Shown here piece after piece: positions 27,344-39,295 of a DNA stretch of 64,000 nucleotides; the first letter of the stretch is position 1; each line of letters begins with the position of its first letter. The stretch covers positions 354,844-418,843 of the forward strand of contig CAVUNV010000008.1 in assembly GCA_963742925.1 (NCBI GenBank). The letters are read 5' to 3'. The translations under genes and the position numbers were made by a program. The notes under the pieces were generated by a model that did not search any database, was not told where the DNA came from, and worked only from the letters and a program-made list of their open reading frames with translations. Source of the DNA: PALSA-612 sp963742925 (GTDB lineage: Bacteria; Actinomycetota; Thermoleophilia; Gaiellales; Gaiellaceae).

Positions 27344-27757
27344 ATGCCGTACGCGATTCGCTCTGTCGAGTACTACTACGCCAACGTCCGTGACGAGTTG
27401 GGGGCGGCGTACCGTGTGCTCTCGCAGCTCGCCGAGCGAGGCGTGGACCTGCTCGCGTTCACCGCGGTGCCGTTGGGCCCGGCACTCGTCCAGTTTGCGC
27501 TGTTTCCGGCCGACCCCAACAAGCTCGTGGCCGAGGCGCGCGCGGCGCAACTCCCGCTCGACGGGCCGCACCGTGCGCTCCTCGTGCAGGGAGACGACGA
27601 GCTCGGTGTCCTTGCCGGCGTTCACGAACGCCTCTTTCAGTCGGGCGTCGACATCTACGCGTCCTCCGCCGTGACCGACGCCCGTGGCGGCTTCGGGTAC
27701 GTCGTGTACGTTCGCGAGGATCAGTTCGAGAGCGCCCTCCGAGCCCTCGAGCTCTGA
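27344..27757 (+). CDS. ACT-like tandem-domain protein
   Basis: The 137-residue protein starts at ATG 27344 after gaggagga. It reads as two ACT-like halves: AYRVLSQLAERGVDLLAFTAVPL (20-42) with VQFALFP, and LAGVHERLFQSGVDIYASSAVTD (about 90-112) with GFGYVVYV. ACT folds bind amino acids or other small ligands. No enzyme domain is attached, so a sensor or adaptor role is likely. It is followed after 125 bp by a YbaK-type gene in the same direction. Confidence 0.7.
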   Translation: MPYAIRSVEYYYANVRDELGAAYRVLSQLAERGVDLLAFTAVPLGPALVQFALFPADPNKLVAEARAAQLPLDGPHRALLVQGDDELGVLAGVHERLFQSGVDIYASSAVTDARGGFGYVVYVREDQFESALRALEL

Positions 27758-27882
27758 GCGGAGGCGCAGACGCCGATTCCCCATCGGTAGGAACACGGAC
27801 GCCGATTCAGGGCAAGTACGGATGAAGACCGGACGACGCGGTGGCAGCCTTGAAGAGCACAACGCGTGCGAGAGGAGGCGTC

Positions 27883-28353
27883 ATGACCACCGCAGAGGCG
27901 ACCCGGGAGCTGGACGAGAAGCAGGTGGCCTACGAGTTGATCCCGCACAGCCACACGGAACGAGCGACGGAGGAGGCTGCGGCGCTCGGCGTGCGGCTCG
28001 CGGAGGTCGGGAAGACGGTCGTGCTCACCGGCCCGCAGGGCTATGTCCGGGCGGTCCTGCCGGCGTCGGAGTGGCTCGACCTGCACAAGGTGCGTGAGCA
28101 TCTCGACGGAGGCAAGGAGATCCGCCTCGCGACGGAGTCCGAGCTCGTCGGCGCTTACCCGACGTTCGAGCTCGGTGCCGTGCCGCCCTTCGGCGGGCCG
28201 CGCGGCGACAGGGTGATCGTCGACCGGCGCATCGCCAACCGCGAGTCGATCATCCTCGAGGCGGGCACCCACGAGCAGTCGATCCGGGTGCAGACGGCCG
28301 ACCTGCTCGCGCTGACGCAGGCCGAGATCGCCGACATCTGCCGAGACCAGTAG
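27883..28353 (+). CDS. YbaK/ProX-type aminoacyl-tRNA deacylase
   Basis: The 156-residue single-domain protein matches the YbaK/EbsC fold: LDEKQVAYELIPHSHT at the start, VGKTVVLTGPQGYVRAVLPAS and FELGAVPPFGGPRGDRVIVD, then the closing ESIILEAGTHEQSIRV. Family members hydrolyse mischarged tRNAs such as Cys- or Ala-tRNAPro. ATG 27883 follows gagaggaggcgtc. An upstream in-frame ATG (27841) would add a leader with no homology. Confidence 0.85.
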   Translation: MTTAEATRELDEKQVAYELIPHSHTERATEEAAALGVRLAEVGKTVVLTGPQGYVRAVLPASEWLDLHKVREHLDGGKEIRLATESELVGAYPTFELGAVPPFGGPRGDRVIVDRRIANRESIILEAGTHEQSIRVQTADLLALTQAEIADICRDQ

Positions 28354-28366
28354 CAGGCAGGGGGAC

Positions 28367-29083
28367 GTGGCGACGACACCGGCGAAGCGGATTCGAGCGG
28401 CGGTCATCGGCACCGGCCGGATGGGAAGCGCGCTCGCGCTGCAGCTCGCAGCGGCCGGCCACGAGGTACGTGTCGGCTCCCGCGACCGGGAGCGAGGACA
28501 GGCGAAGGCAGCCGAGCTCGGCGCCGCCTTCGGAGGGACCTGCAGGGCGGCGGCCGCCAACGCGGAGGTCGTCGTTCTCGCCGTGCCCTGGGGCGCGGTG
28601 TTCGAGACGCTCGGGCTGCTCGGCGATCTCGAGGGAACCGTTCTCGTCGACATCACGAACCCGTTCAAGGAGGGCGGCTCGTTCGAGCAGTACGACCTGC
28701 GGGGATCGTCGGGCGCCGAGCAGATCCAGGCCTTCGCGCCCGAGGCACGGGTCGTGAAGGCCTGGAACCACATCTACTCGGCGGTCATCCGGCGCTCTCC
28801 CGACTTCGGCGGCGTCGCGGCAACGGTCTTCGTCGCCGGCGACGACGCGGAGGCGAAGGCGCTCGTCTCCGGCCTCGTGCGCGACCTCGGCTACGACCCC
28901 GCCGATGCCGGGCCGCTCGCCTCGTCGCGTTACCTCGAGCCGCTTGCCGGGCTGATGACGACGCTCGACCGCCTGAGCGGCGGCGAGCTCGTCCACGGGC
29001 TGAGACTGCTCAGGCGGGCGCGACGGGTTACGGCGCCCGCGGCGGTCGGTGCGGGTGCTCCGGCCACTCGTACACGGCCGTAG
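28367..29083 (+). CDS. NADPH:F420 reductase-like oxidoreductase (NADP_bind family)
   Basis: The 238-residue Rossmann enzyme has dinucleotide motif VIGTGRMGSALA (residues 13-24), the NADP-selecting SRDRERG, VVLAVPWGA, DITNPF and KAWNHIYSAV. These match F420-dependent NADP reductases, which exchange hydride between NADPH and coenzyme F420. The GTG at 28367 lies 13 bp after the deacylase stop, after aggggga. The presence of two LLM-family enzymes in the window supports F420 use by this organism. Confidence 0.85.
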   Translation: MATTPAKRIRAAVIGTGRMGSALALQLAAAGHEVRVGSRDRERGQAKAAELGAAFGGTCRAAAANAEVVVLAVPWGAVFETLGLLGDLEGTVLVDITNPFKEGGSFEQYDLRGSSGAEQIQAFAPEARVVKAWNHIYSAVIRRSPDFGGVAATVFVAGDDAEAKALVSGLVRDLGYDPADAGPLASSRYLEPLAGLMTTLDRLSGGELVHGLRLLRRARRVTAPAAVGAGAPATRTRP

Positions 29084-29426
29084 CGAGTCGAGGCTCCTCG
29101 GACAGGCAGTGCTCCCAGGAGGAGACGACGTCCCACAGCTCCGGCTCGGAGAGCATCCGCTCGAAGGCGTGCACGCCTTCCTCGGTCTCGAAGACGAACA
29201 CGGCCTCCCGGTCGGTGAGGAAGACCTTGTGGCTCTCGAGGCCGATCCTGCTCGGCTCGAACGGCGGGCCTTCCGCGAGGAACTCGCGCACGACGTCGGA
29301 ACGGCCCTCGGCGAGCGGGAGGACGATCGCGATGCTCCGGTGAGCCTTGTCCGAGCGGTGGACCTCGTTCGCATGCAGCGCTGCGAGCCGCTCCGACACC
29401 TCGGAGATGTCGATCTTGACTGTCAT
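29028..29426 (-). CDS. Hypothetical protein, 132 residues
   Basis: From ATG 29426 the protein reads MTVKIDISEVSERLAALHAN and continues with a compact alpha/beta pattern (HKVFLTDREAVFVFETEEGVHAFERML) resembling ferredoxin-like or Dabb-type small domains. I cannot place it in a named family. Its 3' end overlaps the F420-reductase gene by 56 bp tail to tail, and it is divergent from the PLP-enzyme cluster, with a 185-bp promoter region between them. Confidence 0.6.
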   Translation of the reverse strand: MTVKIDISEVSERLAALHANEVHRSDKAHRSIAIVLPLAEGRSDVVREFLAEGPPFEPSRIGLESHKVFLTDREAVFVFETEEGVHAFERMLSEPELWDVVSSWEHCLSEEPRLATAVYEWPEHPHRPPRAP

Positions 29427-29611
29427 ATCGCGACTGTCCCGCATCGCCCGGCTTCTGGAATCGGTGGAAGGACGGATCCCGGCTTCGGAGAACCCGCACC
29501 ACCCGGGGCACGGGCAAGCGCGGAAAATCACTGACCGAGGTTACGGCCAAGCCCCGAAGCAGCCCCGGATGCGCGTGCCTACGCTCGCCGGGACGACAGA
29601 AGGAGGCGGTC

Positions 29612-31117
<1,506 letters not shown>

Positions 31118-31121
<4 letters not shown>

Positions 31122-32498
31122 GCACGCCGGTCAGCCGGCTCGTTTGCGCCGGGTGCGGTGCGCAGCCGGACCCGGCCGATCCGTACCCGTTCCGATGCCC
31201 GAACGCGGGCCGCGGTGACGACGTCGACCACGTCCTCCGCCGCGAGCTCGACCTCACCGCCGTTCGCTTCCCGATCGACGATCCGGAGCCGAACCCCTTC
31301 CTGCGCTACCGGCAGCTTCTCCATGCCTTTCACCTCGGGCTCTCGGACGACGACTTCTGCGGGCTCGTGCGAGGCCTCGACGCGCAGGTCGCCGCCGTCG
31401 ACGGGCACGGGTTCGCGGCCACGCCGTTCGCGCGGAGCGACGAGCTGAGCGAACGCCTCGGCTTCTCCGCCGACGGAGGCGTGTGGGTGAAGAACGAGAC
31501 CGGCAACGTCTCCGGCTCGCACAAGGGTCGCCATCTCTTCGGCGTGCTGATCCATCTCGAGGCGGTCGAGCGGCTCGGCCTGGCCGATCCGTCGCGGCGG
31601 CCCGACCTGGCGATTGCGAGCTGCGGCAACGCGGCGCTCGCCGCGGCCGTGGTCGCAGCCGCCGGGGAGCGCGTGCTGCGGGTGTTCGTCCCGGTCGACG
31701 CCGACCCGCTCGTCATGGCGCGCCTGGAAGAGCTCGGCGCGCAGATCACCGTCTGCCCGCGAACCGGCGAACCGGGGGATCCCACCTATCGCCGGCTCAT
31801 CGACGCGCTCGACGAGGGCGCGGTCCCGTTCACGTGCCAGGGGAACCTCAACGGGCTCGCCGTCGAGGGCGGCCTGACGCTCGGCTACGAGCTCGCCGCC
31901 GCCGGCGCCCGGCTCGACCGGCTCGTGGTTCAGGTCGGCGGAGGCGCGCTGGCCAGCGCCTGCATCCAGGCCCTCCGGGAAGCAGGTCGCGCTCGGCGCG
32001 CTCTCCGCCGTTCCGCGTCTCGACACCGTCCAGACGGCCGGTGCGTGGCCGTTGAAGCGGGCCTTCGAGGCCGCGTCGTCACTCGGAGCCGGAGCTGTCC
32101 GCTACGCGGCGCAGCACCGGTCGGAGTTCATGTGGCCGTGGGAGCGCGAGCCTCACAGCATCGCCCACGGCATCCTCGACGACGAGACGTACGACTGGCT
32201 GGCCGTGGTGGAGGGCATGCTCGCGACCGGCGGCACCGCCCTCGTCGCCGACGAGGCCACCCTCACGCGTGCGAACGCGCTCGCGCGCGAGGCAACCGGA
32301 ATCGACGTCGACCCGACCGGATCGGCGGGGCTCGCCGGACTGCTCGCGCTGCGGGCGGAGGGCGAGGTCGGAGACGACGAGCGGGTGGCGGTCCTGTTCA
32401 CCGGGGTCACCCGGACGCTGAAGCCAACAAGGAGGAAGGACGATGAGAAGCTTTCAAGGTCGCGACATCCTGTCGTTGAAGGACTTCGAGCGGGCTGA
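31118..32498 (+). CDS. Threonine-synthase-like PLP enzyme, frameshifted
   Basis: The second fold-type-II PLP enzyme of the cluster has about 450 residues. GTG 31118 follows ggagaggct. The N-terminal segment contains a possible zinc site (CAGCGAQ...YPFRC). PLP lysine is in NVSGSHKGRHLFG, and the cofactor glycine loop is ASCGNAALAAAVVAAAG. One extra base near 31988 breaks the frame; the rest reads VALGALSAVPRLDTVQTAG through GSAGLAGLLALRAEGEVG. The printed frame runs to 32498, overlapping the next gene by 56 bp. A TGA at 32419 in another frame may be the true end. The substrate is unknown; context suggests an amino acid such as diaminopropionate. Confidence 0.75.
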
Positions 32499-33403
32499 TT
32501 TCGAGCGCGTCTTCGAGATCTGCGACGACCTGGCCCCGATCGCGCGCAACCGGCGGAACTCGGACGTCCTGGCCGGGAAGACGCTCCTGACGGCCTTCTA
32601 CCAGCCGAGCACCCGCACCCGGCTCGCGACCGAGGCCGCGATGCACCGGCTCGGCGGTCACGTGCTCGGATTCTCCGACGCGAAGATGACGCGGGCCGGC
32701 GACTTCTACCAGGAGTCGATCAAGGACACCGTCCACATGCTCGAGTACTACGGCGACGTCATCGCGATGCGCCACTTCGAGCAGGGCGCTCCCGCCGAGG
32801 CCGCCAGATGGGCGTCCGTGCCGGTGATCAACTGCGGCGACGGCTGGGGTGAGCATCCGACGCAGGTGCTGACCGACCTGTACACGACCCGGACCGAGCT
32901 CGGGCGCGTCGACGGGCTCACCTTCCTGCTCGTCGGCGACATGCGGATGCGGACGATGCACTCGATCCTCTACGCGCTCTCGCAGTTCGACGCGAAGGCC
33001 TACGTCGTCGGGCCGCCCGGAGATGTCGCTCCTGCCCGAGTTCATGCTCGAGCTCGACGAGCGGAACGTCCGCTACGAGGAGGCCGACTCGGTCGAGGAC
33101 GTGATCGAGGAGTGCGACGTGATCTACATGGAGCCGGTCGTCCAGGCCGACTACTCGGTGTCGCGCGAAGAGCGCGGCGACGGCGGCGGCGTAGCGACGA
33201 CGCCCCGGACGTACCAGGTGACGCGCGAGCTGCTGCGCGAGAAGGCGAAGACGGGCTCGATCATCCTGCACAGCCTGCCCCGCATGGACGAGCTGCCCGC
33301 GGACGTCGACGCCACGCGCCACGCCCGCTACTGGCAGGAGGCCTTCAACGGCGTCGTCCTGCGGATGGCGCTGCTGTCGCTCGTCCTCGGAGCGGCGGAA
33401 TGA
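32443..33403 (+). CDS. Aspartate-carbamoyltransferase-like carbamoyltransferase, one frameshift
   Basis: About 319 residues. The carbamoyl-phosphate loop is YQPSTRTRLATEAA, with GWGEHPTQVLTDLY, the ATCase-type GDMRMRTMHSI and the late motif LHSLPRMDELP. One extra c near 33017 splits it. ATG 32443 has an ideal aaggaggaaggacg leader. It sits in a catabolic-looking cluster without other pyr genes, next to a second carbamoyltransferase (YgeW) and carbamate kinase. Operation in the phosphorolytic direction on a ureido compound is therefore inferred, rather than pyrimidine synthesis. Confidence 0.85.
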
Positions 33404-33409
33404 GCTGAG

Positions 33410-35967
33410 ATGGAGCTGACGCTCAACGGCGAGCAGGTCTCCGCCGAGCCGCGGGCCGACGAGAGCCTGCTCGAGCTGCTCCGCGAGCGCTTCGGGTTGC
33501 GCAGCGTCAAGGACGGCTGCGCACCCGAGGGCTCGTGCGGCGCCTGCACCGTGATCGTCGACGGGCGCGCGGTCGTCTCGTGTGCGCAGAAGGCGAGCCG
33601 CGTCGAGGGGAAACGGGTCGTCACGCAGGAGGGTCTGACGGGGGACGAACGCCGTCTCTGGGCCGACTGCTTCGTCGCGGCCGGCGCGTCCCAGTGCGGC
33701 TTCTGCTCGCCCGGCGTCGTGATGAAGGCCGAGGCGCTGCTGGCGAAGAATCCGGCGCCGACGCGCGAGGAGATCGCACACGCGCTGCTCGGCAACCTCT
33801 GCCGCTGCACGGGCTACGTGAAGATCGTCGACGCGATCGAGCTCGCCGCCGGCGCGCGGCGCGGCGAGCCGCTGCCCGTGCCGGATCGCAGCGGCCGCGT
33901 CGGCTCCAGGACCGCCCGCTACCGCGGTACCGAGCTCGCGCTCGGCGACAACCCGTTCGTCGGCGACATGACCGCGCCGGGCATGCTGCACGGCGCGCTC
34001 CGCTTCTCCGACCACCCGCGGGCGCGCGTGCTCGGCATCGACACCTCGAAGGCCGAGGCGTACCCGGGGGTGGTCGCGGTCGTCACGGCCGCCGACGTGC
34101 CGGGCGAGCGGGCGCAGGGGACGCTGACGCGCGACTGGCGGCAATTCGTGGCGGTCGGCGAGGAGACGGCCTACGTCGGCGACGTGCTCGCGGCCGTGGC
34201 TGCCGACAGCCGGCACGCGGCGCGCGAGGCAGCGGCGCTGATCGAGGTCGACTACGAGGTGCTCGAGCCGGTCACGACGCCGTTCCAGTACGGGGCGCGC
34301 GAGCTGTCGGTCTCGACCGTGAAGCGCGGCGACGTCGACGCGGCGCTCGCGCAGGCCGCTCACGTCGTCACCGAGAGCTATCGCACGCAGTTCATCGAGC
34401 ATGCTTTCCTGGAGCCGGAGGCGTCGCTGGCGGTGCCGAACGGCGGGCCGCTGCACGTCTACTCGCAGGGCCAGGGCGTGTGGGAGGACCGCCGCCAGAT
34501 CGCCTCGTTCCTCGGCGTGCCGGAGGCCGACGTGCGCGTCACCCAGGTGTCGGCCGGAGGCGCGTTCGGCGCCAAGGAGGACCTGAACGTCCAGGCGCAC
34601 GCGTCGCTGCTGGCGACCACGACCGGGCGCCCGGTGCTCGTCACGCTCTCGCGGAAGGAGAGCCTCCGCTTCCACGCCAAGCGCCACGCGATGTGGCTCG
34701 AGTACACGGCCGGCTGCGACGAGGACGGGCATCTCGTGGCCGTGCGCGCCCGCATCGTCGGCGACACCGGCGCCTACGCGAGCGTCGGCGACAAGGTCCT
34801 CGAGCGCGCCGCCGGTCACGCCTGCAGCGCCTACCGCGTGCCGAACGTCGACGTCGAGGCCCGGGCCGTGTACACGAACAACCCGCCCTGCGGGGCGATG
34901 CGCGGCTTCGGCGTCAACCAGTCGAACTTCGCCATGGAGGGCGTCCTCGACCTGCTGGCCGAGCAGGTCGGGATCGACGGCTGGGAGATCCGGTGGCGAA
35001 ACGCGCTCGCGCCCGGCGACCGGTTCGCCACCGGACAGGTGCTCGGCCCCGGTGTCGGCCTGAAGCAGACCTTGCTCGCCGTGCGCGACGCCTACCGCGA
35101 GGCGCGCTTCGCCGGCATCGCCTGCGGCGTCAAGAACACCGGCATCGGCAACGGCGTCACCGAGTTCGGCCGCGTCGTCCTGCGGCCGGAGAGCGACGGC
35201 ACCGTCACGCTCTACCACTCGTGGACCGAGATGGGCCAGGGCGTCCACACGATCCTGCAGCAGATCGCCTGCGAGGAGCTCGGCCTTCCCCCGGAGCGCG
35301 TGCGCGTGATCGTCGACACCGTTCATGAGCTCGACACCGGCCAGACGACCGCGTCGCGCTCGACCGTCCTCGGCGGCAACGCCGTGATCGACGCAGCCCG
35401 GAAGCTGAGGGCCGCCGGCCCGCTCGAGGAGCTGGCCGGGCGGGAGTTCGAGGGGACGTTCACCGTCGACTGGACGACCTCCGAACGACGCCGAGGAGCC
35501 GGTGACGCACCTCGCCTACGCGTGGGTGACACAGGTCGCGATCCTCGACGACGAGGGGCGGCTTGACGAAGGTGATCGCCGCCCACGACGTCGGCAAGGC
35601 GATCAACCCCACGCTCGTCGAGGGGCAGATCGAGGGCGGCGTCCACATGGGGCTCGGGCAGGCGCTGTCCGAGGAGTTCGTCGTCGAGGGCGGCGTGCCC
35701 GTCACGACGACGCTCAAGTCGCTGCACATCATCCCGCCGAGCGGCATGCCGGACGTCGAGGTCGTCCTCGTCGAGGAACCGCAACCCGAGGGCCCGTACG
35801 GGGCGAAGGGCGTCGGAGAGGCGGCGCTGGTGCCGACCGCCGCCGCGGTTGCGGGGGCGTTGCACGCCTTCGACGGCATCCGGCGCACGCGCCTGCCGAT
35901 GAAGGACTCGCCGGCTGCGCTCGCCGCCGTCCCCCATCTCGTCTCGCACCGAGGGGAGACGGCATGA
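33410..35967 (+). CDS. Xanthine-dehydrogenase-family protein, fused [2Fe-2S] and molybdopterin domains (XdhD-like), two frameshifts
   Basis: About 852 residues. Residues 1-160 form the ferredoxin-like and helical [2Fe-2S] domains (DGCAPEGSCGACTVIVDG; CGFCSPG...LCRCTGYV). From residue 170 the molybdopterin-binding part follows (VSAGGAFGAKEDLNVQ, GAMRGFGVNQSNF, TEMGQGVHTILQQIACEELG) with the catalytic Glu region GAKGVGEAAL. Extra bases near 35484 and 35561 displace the frame. The FAD subunit is absent, as in XdhD-type fusions. The stop overlaps the SsnA-like start (ATGA). Purine hydroxylation or dehydroxylation is the expected role. Confidence 0.87.
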
Positions 35968-37251
35968 TCGTGACGTCTCTCGACCCGGTACGCGTCGTCG
36001 ACGGCGACCTCTGGGTGGAGAACGGGCGCGTCGCCCTCCCGGGAAGCGGCGTCCGCATCGAGCACGACGGCGCCCTGGTCGTTCCGGGGAACGTCTGCGC
36101 GCACACGCATCTCTACTCGGCGCTCGCACGCGGTATGCCGTACGAGCTGGAGCCGCCGGCGAACTTCCTGCAGATCCTGCAGCGCGTCTGGTGGCGGCTC
36201 GATCGCGCGCTCGACGAGGACAGCATCAGAGCATCGGCGCTCGTCGGCGGTATGGAGGCCCTGCTCTCGGGCACGACCACGGTGATCGATCACCACGCGT
36301 CGCCGAATGCAATCGACGGGTCGCTCGACGTCATCGAGGACGCCCTCGAGTCGCTGGGCATGCGCTCGGTGCTCTGTTACGAGACCTCCGATCGCGACGG
36401 CTCGGATCGCAGCGTCGCGGGCATCGCCGAGAACTCCCGCTTCCTCGGGCGCATCAGGCGCGCGCAACCGCCGCTCACCCGGGCGATGGTCGGCGCGCAC
36501 GCCGCGTTCACGCTCTCCGACGAGACGCTGCTCGCATGCGCCGAGATCGGCCCGCTGCACGTCCACGCCGCCGAGGACGGCGTCGACCGGGGAGCGGTCT
36601 CTCGACTGGCGGCGCTCGGAGTGCTCGACGAGCGGACGCTGCTCGCGCACGGCGTCCACCTCGACGCGGCGGAGATCGCAGCTCGTGCGCGCCGCGAACG
36701 CGACGGTCGCACACAACGCGCGCTCGAACATGAACAACTCGATCGGTCGCGCGTCCGTGGGCACGCTCGGGCCGCGGCTCGCGCTCGGCACCGACGGGAT
36801 CGGGTCGGACATGTTCGAGGAGTCGCGCACGGCCTACTTCCGTCTTCGCGAGGACGACATGACCGCCGGAGCCGACTGGCCGCTCGCCCGTCTCGCCGAG
36901 AGCGCGCGGCTCGCCGGGCGTGTGTTCGACGAGCCCCTGCTCGGGACGCTCGAGCCGGGCGCACCTGCAGACCTCGTCGTCCTCGACTACCCGGCCCCGG
37001 CGCCGATCCGCGATGCGACCTTCGCCGGCCACTGGGTCTTCGGTCTCTCGTCCCGTGCCGTTCGCGACGTGATGGTCGCCGGCGAGTGGGTCGTGCGCGA
37101 CCGCCGCCTGGCCAGGGTCGACCAGCGGGAGCTCGCCGCCTCCGCGTGCGGCGAGGCCGAGCGCCTCTGGCAGCGGCTCGCCGCGATCGGGCCACACGAG
37201 TTCGAGCCGAAGGGAGGACGGCGATGGCCGTCGCAGCTGACAACCGCGTAG
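35964..37251 (+). CDS. ssnA: SsnA-like metal-dependent amidohydrolase, one frameshift
   Basis: The protein of about 429 residues is related to chlorohydrolases and guanine deaminases. Metal ligands are visible in order: CAHTHLYSALARGM, HVHAAEDG, LAHGVHLD and GTDGIGSDMFEE. HHASPNAIDGS and AHNARSNMNNSIG are typical of SsnA. An extra g near 36676 shifts the frame between the third and fourth ligand. SsnA genes occur with ygeW and xdhD in enterobacterial and clostridial purine-degradation loci, as here. The start overlaps the XDH stop by four bases. The end overlaps the LLM gene by 28 bp. Confidence 0.83.
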
Positions 37252-38282
37252 CGCTGTACCTGCAGGACAAGCACCCGATCCGCGACGGAATGCGGTACGC
37301 ACAGCTCGCCGAGCAGGCGGGCTTCGAGGCCGTCTGGCAGGCGGAGAGCCGCCTCGTCCGCGAGGCGACGGTCCCCATGGCCGCGTACGCCGCGGTCACC
37401 GAGCGGATCGCGATCGGCTCCGGCGTCGTCAACACCTGGACGCGCAACGTCGGCCTGCTCGCGGCGACCTTCTCGACCCTCGACGACCTGGCGCCCGGCC
37501 GGATCAGGCTCGGCGTCGGTGCCTGGTGGGAGCCGCTGGCGACGAAGGTCGGCGTTCATCGCCGCCACGTGCTCGGGGCGATGCGCGAGACCGTCGAGGT
37601 GACCCGCCGCCTGCTGGCCATGGAGCGCGTCACCTTCCACGGGGAGTTCGTCGACCTGGAGGACGTCGAGATCGACATCGTCCACGGAGACCGCTCGCCG
37701 AAGCACGTCCCGATCTACGTCGGCGCGACCGGGATGAAGATGATGGAGCTCGCCGGCGAGATCGCCGACGGCGTCGTCCTCAACTACCTGGTCGGCCCGG
37801 AGTACAACCGCGCCGCCATGGAGGCGCTGGCCACCGGCGCCGAGCGGGCCGGGCGCACGGTCGACGACCTCGACCGGCCGCAGCTCGTCGTCTGCTCGCT
37901 GGACGAGAATCGTTCGCTCGCGCTCGACCGGTCGCGCGAGCTGGTCGCGCAGTACCTCGGGCAGCAGCCGCACATCATGAAGGCGAGCGGCGTCGACGAG
38001 TCGCTGCTCGAGGAGATCGGCCGCGTGCTCACGTGGCCCGCGACGCCCGAGCAGATCGAGCAGGCGATGGCACTCGTCCCCGACGAGGTCGTCCAGCTGA
38101 TCACCGCGTCGGGCACGCCCGACGAGTGCCACGCCAAGGTGCACGAGTACGTCGAGGCGGGCTGCACCTGCCCGGTGCTGTACCCGCTCGGCGACGACGT
38201 CCCGGCGATGATCGACGCGTTCGCGACGGTAGGCCCCGGGCGCCTCGGGGTCGGACAGCAAGAACTCATGAAAAGGAGCTAG
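37224..38282 (+). CDS. LLM-class flavin/F420-dependent oxidoreductase
   Basis: This 352-residue luciferase-like TIM barrel shows YAQLAEQAGFEAVWQAES, IAIGSGVVNTWTRN, LDDLAPGRIRLGVGAWW, HVPIYVGATG and GEIADGVVLNYL. These match the F420-dependent methylene-H4MPT-reductase-like group rather than bacterial luciferase itself. ATG 37224 follows gggaggacggcg. It is embedded in the purine/carbamoyl cluster, 2 bp before ygeW, which makes it a probable pathway enzyme performing a reduction or oxygenation. It has no counterpart that I know of in the E. coli locus. Confidence 0.87.
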   Translation: MAVAADNRVALYLQDKHPIRDGMRYAQLAEQAGFEAVWQAESRLVREATVPMAAYAAVTERIAIGSGVVNTWTRNVGLLAATFSTLDDLAPGRIRLGVGAWWEPLATKVGVHRRHVLGAMRETVEVTRRLLAMERVTFHGEFVDLEDVEIDIVHGDRSPKHVPIYVGATGMKMMELAGEIADGVVLNYLVGPEYNRAAMEALATGAERAGRTVDDLDRPQLVVCSLDENRSLALDRSRELVAQYLGQQPHIMKASGVDESLLEEIGRVLTWPATPEQIEQAMALVPDEVVQLITASGTPDECHAKVHEYVEAGCTCPVLYPLGDDVPAMIDAFATVGPGRLGVGQQELMKRS

Positions 38283-38284
38283 CG

Positions 38285-39295
38285 ATGCAACAGACGGCGA
38301 TCGACCGCAAGACGCTGACCGGCCGGGACTTCATCGAGACGATCGACTGGTCGGTGGATGAGATCGAGGAGGCGCTCGCCGTGGCGGGCGAGCTCAAGCA
38401 GGCCCGCAAGGAGGGCAAGCCGCACCGGCTGCTTCCCGACAAGACGCTGTACATGCTCTTCCTGGACAAGTCGACGCGCACGCGGAACGCATTCGAGACC
38501 GGGATGACCCAGCTCGGCGGCCACGCGATCTTCCTCGACGCGGACAAGACCCAGGTCGCGCACGGGGAGAGCCCGAAGGACATGGGCATCATCCTCTCCC
38601 GCTACGGCGAGGGGCTGGCGATCCGCCACGACCTCGCCCCCTACGAGGGCAGCGCCTGGATGCGGGAGATCGCGCGCTGGGCCGACATCCCGCTGATCAA
38701 CCTCCAGTGCGACATCGACCATCCCACGCAGACGCTCGCCGACCTGATGACGCTGCGCGAGAAGCGCGGCGAGAACCTCAAGGGCCTGAAGGTCGCGATG
38801 ACCTGGGCCTACGCGCCGTCCTATGCGCGGCCGCTGTCGGTGCCGCAGGGCGTTGCGACCCTCTTCCCCCGCTTCGGCATGGACGTCGTGATCGCCCACC
38901 CGCCCGGCTTCGACCTGATGCCCGAGGTGCTGGAGAAGGCAGAGGCGGCGGCCGCCCAGGCGGGCACGTCGATCAGCTTCGCGAGGAGCATGGACGAGGC
39001 GTTCGAGGACGCCGACGTCGTCTATCCGAAGTCCTGGGGCAGGCTCGACGCCTTCGCGGACGGGTCGAAGGCACTGGCGGAGTCGGGCGCCTACAGCAAC
39101 TGGATCTGCGACGCCCGCATGCTCGAGCTCGCGAGCCCGGACGTCCTCTACATGCACTGCCTGCCCGCCGACCGCGGCCGCGAGGTGACGGACGAGGTCA
39201 TCGACGGCCCGCACTCGGTCGTCTTCGACGAGGCGGAGAACCGCATGCACACGGCAAAGGCGCTGATGGCGCTGACGATGGGAGGATACGCATGA
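38285..39295 (+). CDS. ygeW: YgeW-type (knotted) carbamoyltransferase
   Basis: This 336-residue member of the ornithine/aspartate carbamoyltransferase superfamily has carbamoyl-phosphate motif FLDKSTRTRNAFETG, then LINLQCDIDHPTQTLADLM, MTWAYAPSYARPLSVPQG, DVVYPKSWG and HCLPADRG. NLQCDIDHPTQ and the AYAPSY-PLSVPQG segment are the hallmarks of YgeW rather than ArgF. The frame is intact. ATG 38285 follows aaaaggagctagcg. The stop overlaps the ATG of the carbamate-kinase gene. Its physiological substrate is unsettled; a ureido acid from purine breakdown is likely. Confidence 0.9.
   Translation: MQQTAIDRKTLTGRDFIETIDWSVDEIEEALAVAGELKQARKEGKPHRLLPDKTLYMLFLDKSTRTRNAFETGMTQLGGHAIFLDADKTQVAHGESPKDMGIILSRYGEGLAIRHDLAPYEGSAWMREIARWADIPLINLQCDIDHPTQTLADLMTLREKRGENLKGLKVAMTWAYAPSYARPLSVPQGVATLFPRFGMDVVIAHPPGFDLMPEVLEKAEAAAAQAGTSISFARSMDEAFEDADVVYPKSWGRLDAFADGSKALAESGAYSNWICDARMLELASPDVLYMHCLPADRGREVTDEVIDGPHSVVFDEAENRMHTAKALMALTMGGYA

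Noticed and set aside
29427..29611. Possible purine riboswitch upstream of the cluster
   Set aside because: I looked for purine- or other known riboswitch core sequences and paired stems and could not identify any; only an ordinary leader with a good SD is visible.
32443..33403. Annotation as biosynthetic pyrB
   Set aside because: No other pyrimidine gene is adjacent and the gene is embedded in a catabolic-type cluster with YgeW and carbamate kinase; the symbol was withheld although the fold matches ATCase.
32918..35326. 802-residue antisense frame opposite the xanthine-dehydrogenase gene
   Set aside because: Composition is the Arg/Val/Asp/His-rich shadow of GC-rich coding DNA; the opposite strand carries clear [2Fe-2S] and Mo-domain motifs.
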